Source: Brevibacillus sp051967035 (GTDB lineage Bacteria; Bacillota; Bacilli; Brevibacillales; Brevibacillaceae). Taken from it: a DNA stretch of 64,000 nucleotides. Location: the NCBI RefSeq assembly GCF_051967035.1, contig NZ_JBQCKK010000003.1, positions 186,001 to 250,000 on the forward strand, given 5' to 3'. Numbering within the stretch: position 1 is the stretch's first letter; the number at the start of each line of letters is the position of its first letter. The notes under the pieces are model-generated. The model searched no databases and was not told where the DNA came from. It worked only from the letters and a program-made list of their open reading frames with translations. Shown here piece after piece: positions 58,966 through 64,000 of the stretch. The translations under genes were made by a program, and so were the position numbers.

Positions 58966-60185
58966 TGATCCACCCGCCTTTCTTCATGGGCGACATGCGA
59001 CGATTCCTGGTTTACCTTTCCTGCCAAACCGCCCAATACGGCTCCTTTTACGAGAACGCCCAAAAGTCGATCCTGTTCGCCTGTCACCGCCACCGGAATA
59101 TCGGAAAAAGCAACCAGGTCGAACAGTTCATGGAGCAGCGTCTGCGGGCCGACCTTGGGCACCTCTGTGCGCAGGACGCCCTCCAGCGATTTTCCTTGCG
59201 CCTTGGCTTCGCTGACGGCGTCTGCGGTCAGCACGCCGAGAAGTGTTTTCTTTTTGTCGACCACGTACAAGCTGGATACCCCGCGATCCCGCATCATCTG
59301 CAGGGCGACGCGCGGTCCTTTGTCCAGGGTGATCGTCTCGGCCCGCTTCATCACATTCTCCGCAGACAGCACCTTGGAGCGGTCGACATCTTCCACGAAG
59401 CGCTCCACGTATTCGTTGGCCGGATTGGTCATGATTTCTTCCGGCGTGCCGATCTGCACGATGGCGCCGTCCTTCATCAAGGCGATTCGGTCCCCGATCT
59501 TCAGCGCCTCATCGAGGTCGTGCGTAATGAAAATAATCGTTTTTTGCATCGTGCTTTGCAATTCCAGCAGCTCATCCTGCATATCCTTGCGAATAAGCGG
59601 GTCCAGTGCGCTGAATGCTTCGTCCATCAGAAGCACATCCGGCTCATTGGCAAGTGCACGCGCCAAACCGACGCGCTGCTGCATTCCTCCGCTGAGTTGA
59701 TCGGGATAGCTTGCTTCCCAGCCTGCCAGACCGACCAGTTCAAGGGATGCTTTCGCCTTGGCTTCGCGCTCGGCTTTGGGAATGCCCTGGATTTCCAGGC
59801 CATATGCAGCGTTTTCCAGGACGGTCCGGTGCGGAAACAGGGCGAATTTTTGAAATACCATCCCGAGCTTCTTTCTTCTGACCTCTTGCAACTGTTCGGT
59901 GTTCATGCTGACGATATCCGTACCGTCAATCAGGATTCTGCCTTCCGTCGGCTCGATCAGCCGGTTCAGGAGTCGAACCAGCGTCGACTTCCCGCTACCC
60001 GAAAGCCCCATGATGACGAAAATTTCGCCGGCATGCACCTCAAAGCTCGCCTGGTTCACCCCAAGAGTAAGACCGGTTTCCTTCGCGATCTCCTGTTTGG
60101 TCTTCCCCTTTTTGACCAGAGGCAGTGCGCGTTGGGGCTGTCGACCAAAGATTTTGGTCAAATTCTCTACTTTGATCTTGGGCAT
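58962..60185 (-). CDS. opuAA: Glycine betaine ABC transporter ATPase with CBS domains (OpuAA type)
   Basis: The 407-residue ATPase has the ProV/OpuAA N-terminus, Walker A VIMGLSGSGKSTLVRLLNRL, signature LSGGMQQRVGLARALA, Walker B VLLMDEAFSALDP and two C-terminal CBS-like domains (residues 275-395) that sense ionic strength in relatives. The ATG 60185 has GGAGGTGA 6 bases upstream. It is first in opuAA-AB-AC and reads divergently from a GbsR-type regulator. Confidence 0.96.
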   Translation of the reverse strand: MPKIKVENLTKIFGRQPQRALPLVKKGKTKQEIAKETGLTLGVNQASFEVHAGEIFVIMGLSGSGKSTLVRLLNRLIEPTEGRILIDGTDIVSMNTEQLQEVRRKKLGMVFQKFALFPHRTVLENAAYGLEIQGIPKAEREAKAKASLELVGLAGWEASYPDQLSGGMQQRVGLARALANEPDVLLMDEAFSALDPLIRKDMQDELLELQSTMQKTIIFITHDLDEALKIGDRIALMKDGAIVQIGTPEEIMTNPANEYVERFVEDVDRSKVLSAENVMKRAETITLDKGPRVALQMMRDRGVSSLYVVDKKKTLLGVLTADAVSEAKAQGKSLEGVLRTEVPKVGPQTLLHELFDLVAFSDIPVAVTGEQDRLLGVLVKGAVLGGLAGKVNQESSHVAHEERRVDQ

Positions 60186-60232
60186 AGGGTCACCTCCAAC
60201 TGTTACGCCCGTATCCGGACTGTTCATTACCT

Positions 60233-60244
60233 TTACAATTGTAA
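60233..60244. promoter_or_regulatory. Palindrome upstream of opuAA
   Basis: TTACAATTGTAA is a perfect 12-base palindrome 48 bases upstream of opuAA in the divergent promoter region. It is a natural candidate for the GbsR-type regulator encoded on the other side. Confidence 0.5.
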
Positions 60245-60444
60245 CCAGCCCTTGCCTGTTCCCTCAAACGGGGTGAGACTCGATAATCGGGCATTTTCAT
60301 CGTTCAGAAAAAACTTTACGTACTTTTCTTTCCGTATTCGCAGTTTATCTCGTATATACTGCTTGATATCTCCATTTACTTTTTGCTTGCGGAAACGTAC
60401 AATTCTAGTCAGGTAAAATGACTAGAGGAGCTGCTTTTCTCAAA

Positions 60445-60993
60445 ATGGATACGAATCAGGAAAAAATCCTCCAAAAGGCTCAAGAACGCGTGATTGAAGC
60501 GTTGGCCCGCAACATGGATTTGTACGGCATTACGATGTCTACCGGCCTCTTGTACGGTACGCTGCTGTTTCAGGACAAGTCCATGACGCTGGATGAAATG
60601 GGAGAAGCGCTGGGAATGAGCAAAACCAGCATGAGCAACGGCGTTCGCACCTTGATGGACTTAAATATGGTAGAAAAGATTTGGAAAAAGGGGACGCGGA
60701 AAGACCATTACGAGGTCAATCTGGACTGGTATCAAAACTTCATTGACCTGTTCTCCGTAAAGTGGCGCCATGCTATCGAGCAAAACATGCACAGCCTGAA
60801 AAAGTCGCTTCAGGAGCTGCACACGCTCCAGCAATCGGAGGAGCTGTCAGAGGAACTGAAAGCGCGCGTCGAGCTGAGCATCAGCCGGATCGAAAACGGC
60901 CTGGAGTATTATTCGTGGCTGTCTCGTCTGATCGACACCTTTGAATCCCACGAGATTTTTCAGTTTGTCCCCAAAAAATCAAGCGATTCGTAG
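60445..60993 (+). CDS. GbsR/OpcR-family transcriptional regulator
   Basis: The 182-residue protein has the GbsR N-terminus (ERVIEALARNMDLYGITMS), a winged helix (KSMTLDEMGEALGMSKTSMS, RTLMDLNMVEKIWKKGTRKD) and a helical C-terminal half. GbsR proteins are choline- or betaine-responsive repressors of osmoprotectant uptake genes. I prefer ATG 60445, matching the family start, although GAGGAG lies 14 bases upstream; an in-frame ATG at 60418 adds nine residues. It is divergent from opuA and closed by a terminator. Confidence 0.9.
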   Translation: MDTNQEKILQKAQERVIEALARNMDLYGITMSTGLLYGTLLFQDKSMTLDEMGEALGMSKTSMSNGVRTLMDLNMVEKIWKKGTRKDHYEVNLDWYQNFIDLFSVKWRHAIEQNMHSLKKSLQELHTLQQSEELSEELKARVELSISRIENGLEYYSWLSRLIDTFESHEIFQFVPKKSSDS

Positions 60994-61013
60994 GGCGGCT
61001 TGGCGCCGCTTTG

Positions 61014-61062
61014 AAGACTCATTCCTTGACTGGCAGACAGGAAGGAATGAGTCTTTTTTTTT
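61014..61062 (+). terminator. Terminator of the GbsR-type gene
   Basis: AGACTCATTCCTT pairs with AAGGAATGAGTCT around a 16-base loop that itself is partly paired, followed by nine T. It lies 21 bases after the stop. Confidence 0.9.
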
Positions 61063-61224
61063 ACGTTGACTCCTCCCCACGATACATACCGCTAGCCACT
61101 CCCGGTCGCGCCGAAGAAACCGTCTGCCGTTCACTCTGGACGGTTTTTCGCTTTTCTCGGCTCCGCCCTGGCTGCAAACAAAAAAACGGGCGTGCCCTCG
61201 CGGCTCTCGTCCCGTTTTGCTGTC

Positions 61225-61428
61225 TTACTCCCCTTTTCGAATGATCGCCTGCACTCTGCCGACCTGTCCATCCGTCAGACGAACCTTGATGCCATGCGGA
61301 TGCGTACCGGAATTGGTCAAAATGTCCTTGACGATCCCGCGCGTGCGCTTGCCCGTGCGCTGATCCTGTTTCAGAACGATCTCGACCTCCAGGCCAGGTA
61401 CGATGTCTTTGCGGTTTTTTCCGTTCAT
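61225..61428 (-). CDS. ywbE: YwbE-family protein
   Basis: The 67-residue basic protein matches the YwbE/DUF2196 family: RKDIVPGLEVEIVLKQDQRT, RGIVKDILTNSGTHPHGIKV and VRLTDGQVGRVQAII. The family is small and of unknown function. Start ATG 61428 has AAAGGAGG 9 bases before it. A possible terminator lies near 61183-61220. Confidence 0.9.
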   Translation of the reverse strand: MNGKNRKDIVPGLEVEIVLKQDQRTGKRTRGIVKDILTNSGTHPHGIKVRLTDGQVGRVQAIIRKGE

Positions 61429-61523
61429 GCTCGATAACCTCCTTTTCTGGCTCGATCCCTTTTCCGCTCTTTGTCCCACCTGTGATATAATCGACAAACA
61501 ACCCTTTCTCATCGGAGGAATTC

Positions 61524-62000
61524 ATGCTTACTTTTGAAGAAAAACTGGCGATTATCGAATCATTCCCGCAGCTGACCAAACACAACGTCTCGCTCAAGCG
61601 GGTTAATTTTCACTACGAGGCGAGTCTCCACGACAAAAAGACGGTTGTCTACCACCTGCACCCGAATGGCAACGGCTTCGTATTCGCGGGATTTTTGAAG
61701 GGCTATCCCAAAGACGAAAAAGGATACGTCAACATTCGCGATTTCTCCGCAGAGGAATTGCGTACGATCATCGCGGCTTCCATCCAGTCGCTCTCCGTCA
61801 AACGCGAGCCAGAGCCAAAAGGCGAAGCGCACGAGCCTGTCGAGCAAACCTGGGTCGACAAGCAAAACACTACGCTATTGCTGTTGCAGGAGGACTCGCT
61901 GTGGAACGTCTACCACGGCATGAATCTGGAAGCTTCCTTCGAGTCCTACGTAGAAGCGGAACAGTACCTGAAAGAAGAAGGCTTTTCGTTGCGCAACTAG
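61524..62000 (+). CDS. Conserved hypothetical protein
   Basis: The 158-residue cytosolic protein has two halves joined by an acidic Pro/Glu linker (SVKREPEPKGEAHEPVEQ). The first half has FHYEASLHDKKTVVYHLHPN and GNGFVFAGFLKGYPKDEKGY; the second has TTLLLLQEDSLWNVYHGMNL. I do not recognise a family with known function. CGGAGGAATTC precedes the ATG. It is divergent from ywbE and followed by a 180-base gap without a recognisable gene. Confidence 0.75.
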   Translation: MLTFEEKLAIIESFPQLTKHNVSLKRVNFHYEASLHDKKTVVYHLHPNGNGFVFAGFLKGYPKDEKGYVNIRDFSAEELRTIIAASIQSLSVKREPEPKGEAHEPVEQTWVDKQNTTLLLLQEDSLWNVYHGMNLEASFESYVEAEQYLKEEGFSLRN

Positions 62001-62180
62001 CTCGTCACGAGAGTAGTCACGCCCTGCCCTTCCTTCCAGCAGACGCAATCCTTTCCTGGGAGAACTCCTCCTGATATGGTACACCTCCACCTAGCCAGAT
62101 GTACAATCCTTTTATGAGCGTGGCCCGGCAGTCTTTTCGACGTGCTCGGGCCTTCCTGAAAAACAGGGGGATCATGCGCC

Positions 62181-63803
62181 ATGATGAAATACAGAGACAT
62201 ACTTCTCTTTCAAGTCCACAAGCAGCTGGAAGCCTGGCTCACACAGGAAGGGCCAGTCTCCCATGAAGAACTGTATCGCTTTGTCCACTCGTTGCGGGGC
62301 ACAGCCGGAACCATTGGCCTTGCGGATCTGTCCGCGCTGTCCCAATCGCTACTGGAGCAGTTGGACCACCAGGATGCAAAAGCCTGGCAAACCCACGAGT
62401 GGCGCGACTTTTTGCAAGAGCTGATTCCCTTGTGCTACGAGCATCGTCCCGAACAGGAAATCCGTTTGGAGGACCCTACGCTCCCGCAAGAGTCCAGCTA
62501 TGAGCATCAGCCTCTCCTGCTCATTTTGGATGACGATGCGACGCTGTTGATGTACCTCAAAGAATATTTGGAGAAGCAAAACTGGTCGGTCATCGCAACC
62601 GTTTATCCTCACAAGGCACTCGACTACTTCCACGACCTCACCCCCGATTGCCTGATTCTCGATTTACACATTCCCGAAACGGGCGGTTTTCAAGTCATGC
62701 AAACGCTCAGCGAAAAAATTAAACGGCAATACGTGCCCACGACGATTATCAGCGTAGACTGCGAGCGGGACACGCGCCTGCGCGCCTTTCGAATGGGCGC
62801 TGACGACATCATGTGCAAGCCGCTTGACCTGGAGGAGCTGACTGCCCGACTGGAAAGGCAGCTCCGGCGAAAACGCTGGATGGACAAAATCTTGTTCCTC
62901 GATGAATTGACGGGGGTGTTCAACCGCAATTCTCTCGCAGATACGTATCAAAAGCTGCTTGCCGATGCCTTGCGGAACCACCATCCCTTTTCCCTCGCCT
63001 TTTTGGACATCGATCATTTCAAAAAGGTCAATGACACTTACGGGCATCTCGTTGGAGACAGCGTTTTGAGCCGCTTCGCCGCCTTCATCCAGTCCAGCTC
63101 GGAAAAACAGGATGTCTTTTTCCGCTATGGCGGAGAAGAATTTATTCTGCTCATGCCGCGGACGTCGGTACAGGATGCGAAGCTGCGGCTGGAACGAATG
63201 CTTCGCGATTTTTGCGCCCTTACCTTCGAAGCTGCCGAAGGAACGTTTTCCTTGAGCTTTTCCGCGGGCGTCGCGCAAATCGATGATGCGCAAAAGCCGC
63301 TCTCCTATTGGATCGACGCAGCAGACACGGCTTTGTACTCCGCCAAAAATGCGGGACGCTGCCGGATTGAAGCCGCTGTGAGCAGCACGGCTCCGGATAC
63401 GCGCACAGTGAAGCTGAAAGTCGCCATTATCGAAGACGATCCGCTGGTCTGCACCGTCCTCGCCGACTCGGCGCGGGCAAGCCTCGGCGGCTGGATTCAC
63501 ACGGACATTCGGACCTTCTACGAAGGGGCTGCCTTTTTTGCATCCTCCTGGCATCAGGGACCGGAAGCCTATCTCGTCATTTTGGACGGCATCCTGCCGC
63601 ACATGGATGGGCTTGAGGTTCTGCAGCACATTCGCAATCTGCCCAACGGCCCGCAATACAGGGTGCTGATGCTGACCGGCCACAGTGACAAACTGCACAT
63701 GGCCCGCGCCCTGCAGCTCGGCGCTGACGACTATATGACCAAGCCCTTCCGTACAAAAGAGCTGGAGGCGCGTATCAAGCGGTTAGCCAAGGGAATGATG
63801 TAG
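62181..63803 (+). CDS. Hpt-REC-GGDEF-REC diguanylate cyclase
   Basis: The 540-residue protein has an N-terminal Hpt-like domain (His36 in FVHSLRGTAGTIGL), a receiver with phospho-acceptor Asp161 (CLILDLHIPETGG), a GGDEF domain (residues 235-400) with the active GGEEF at 317-321 preceded by LAFLDIDHFKKVNDTYGHL, and a second receiver with Asp469 (YLVILDGILPHMDGLEV). The site equivalent to the RxxD product-inhibition motif reads EKQD. Cyclic di-GMP synthesis under phosphorelay control is the likely role. A receiver protein gene follows 27 bases later. Confidence 0.92.
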   Translation: MMKYRDILLFQVHKQLEAWLTQEGPVSHEELYRFVHSLRGTAGTIGLADLSALSQSLLEQLDHQDAKAWQTHEWRDFLQELIPLCYEHRPEQEIRLEDPTLPQESSYEHQPLLLILDDDATLLMYLKEYLEKQNWSVIATVYPHKALDYFHDLTPDCLILDLHIPETGGFQVMQTLSEKIKRQYVPTTIISVDCERDTRLRAFRMGADDIMCKPLDLEELTARLERQLRRKRWMDKILFLDELTGVFNRNSLADTYQKLLADALRNHHPFSLAFLDIDHFKKVNDTYGHLVGDSVLSRFAAFIQSSSEKQDVFFRYGGEEFILLMPRTSVQDAKLRLERMLRDFCALTFEAAEGTFSLSFSAGVAQIDDAQKPLSYWIDAADTALYSAKNAGRCRIEAAVSSTAPDTRTVKLKVAIIEDDPLVCTVLADSARASLGGWIHTDIRTFYEGAAFFASSWHQGPEAYLVILDGILPHMDGLEVLQHIRNLPNGPQYRVLMLTGHSDKLHMARALQLGADDYMTKPFRTKELEARIKRLAKGMM

Positions 63804-63830
63804 GCCAAACCAGATGGGGGGCGAACAAAC

Positions 63831-64000
63831 ATGGCAATGATCTTGCTGGCTGAAGATGACGCCGTACTGCGCATGTTGATCGGCGATACGCTGCGGGATG
63901 AAGGGCACCTGGTGGATATCGCCTGCGATGGAGAGGAAGCGCTGCAACAAATCCATCAAAATCGGTACGATTTACTGATTTTGGATTACATGATGCCCAA
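63831..64000 (+). CDS. Response regulator receiver protein, partial
   Basis: The frame starts with ATG at 63831, preceded by GGGGGGCG, and runs off the right edge. The 56 visible residues are a CheY-like receiver: MILLAEDDAVLRMLIGDTLR with the acidic pocket, then RYDLLILDYMMP with the phospho-acceptor Asp. Its output domain is not visible. It is probably co-transcribed with the upstream Hpt-REC-GGDEF-REC gene and may belong to the same phosphorelay. Confidence 0.88.
   Translation, partial: MAMILLAEDDAVLRMLIGDTLRDEGHLVDIACDGEEALQQIHQNRYDLLILDYMMP

Noticed and set aside
58965..60416. A 483-codon plus-strand frame over opuAA
   Set aside because: It is antisense to the OpuAA ATPase, which carries all its motifs.
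61066..61597. A 178-codon minus-strand frame spanning ywbE in another phase
   Set aside because: ywbE is clearly coded in a different frame, and this frame has an Arg/Gly-rich composition without domains.
1..64000. CRISPR arrays, tRNA or rRNA genes, intact insertion sequences
   Set aside because: I saw no regularly spaced repeats, cloverleaf genes, rRNA segments or transposase frames in the window.

Overview
The window looks like a chromosomal segment of an aerobic, endospore-forming member of the Bacillales, most likely a Brevibacillus-type organism. The grounds are moderately high GC, strong GGAGG ribosome binding sites, a caa3-type oxidase with a lipoprotein CuA/cytochrome c subunit, a germinant-receptor operon, yunB, mrfAB, ecsAB and a GlpP-controlled glp regulon. 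Most genes lie on the minus strand. I saw no rRNA, tRNA, CRISPR array, intact insertion sequence or prophage.

Layout. 1-19.8 kb: a phenylacetate (paa) catabolic island. From upstream to downstream on the minus strand it reads EthD-like protein, paaI, a second hotdog thioesterase, a crotonase, paaK, paaF, paaG, paaH, a catalytically dead paaH paralogue, two thiolases and an FlK-like thioesterase; then paaX; then a LivHMGFJ-type ABC transporter with a soluble chemoreceptor; then paaABCD and an aldehyde dehydrogenase that runs off the window. A shared CGTTA-N3-TAACG operator in front of the EthD gene, paaX and paaA suggests one regulon. 19.9-24.4 kb: ctaCDEF with a cre-like site and tandem repeats upstream. 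24.4-29.1 kb: a germinant-receptor operon (A and C subunits plus a two-helix small protein, no B subunit), a SurA_N protein and a coiled-coil membrane protein. 29.3-35.6 kb: ecsAB, a chemoreceptor, a methyltransferase, an internally deleted multicopper oxidase fused to a membrane domain, and a Cys/Arg-rich small protein. 35.8-41 kb: glpF-glpK-glpD-glpP with two leader terminators. 41-50.8 kb: an alpha/beta hydrolase, mrfA-mrfB, alkaline phosphatase, a TetR pseudogene fragment, a bicupin oxalate decarboxylase with an altered lid loop, small proteins, a 40-residue exported peptide with its own transcription unit, and yunB. 50.8-57 kb: an iron alcohol dehydrogenase, an MFS drug pump with two HlyD adaptors, and a membrane gene under a matching TetR-type operator, then a DedA protein. 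57-61 kb: an opuA-type glycine betaine transporter divergent from a GbsR-type regulator. 61-64 kb: ywbE, a hypothetical gene, an Hpt-REC-GGDEF-REC diguanylate cyclase and the start of a response regulator.

How they work together. The paa island makes phenylacetyl-CoA (PaaK), epoxidises it (PaaABC with the PaaD maturation protein), isomerises it (PaaG) and takes the opened chain through beta-oxidation (PaaF, PaaH, thiolases); hotdog thioesterases rescue stalled CoA esters, PaaX senses the pathway, and the Liv transporter and chemoreceptor may bring in and sense substrate. The glp genes import, phosphorylate and oxidise glycerol under antitermination. The candidates for new biology are the dead PaaH paralogue, the mini multicopper oxidase, the orphan exported peptide, the B-less germinant receptor and the oxalate decarboxylase lid variant.
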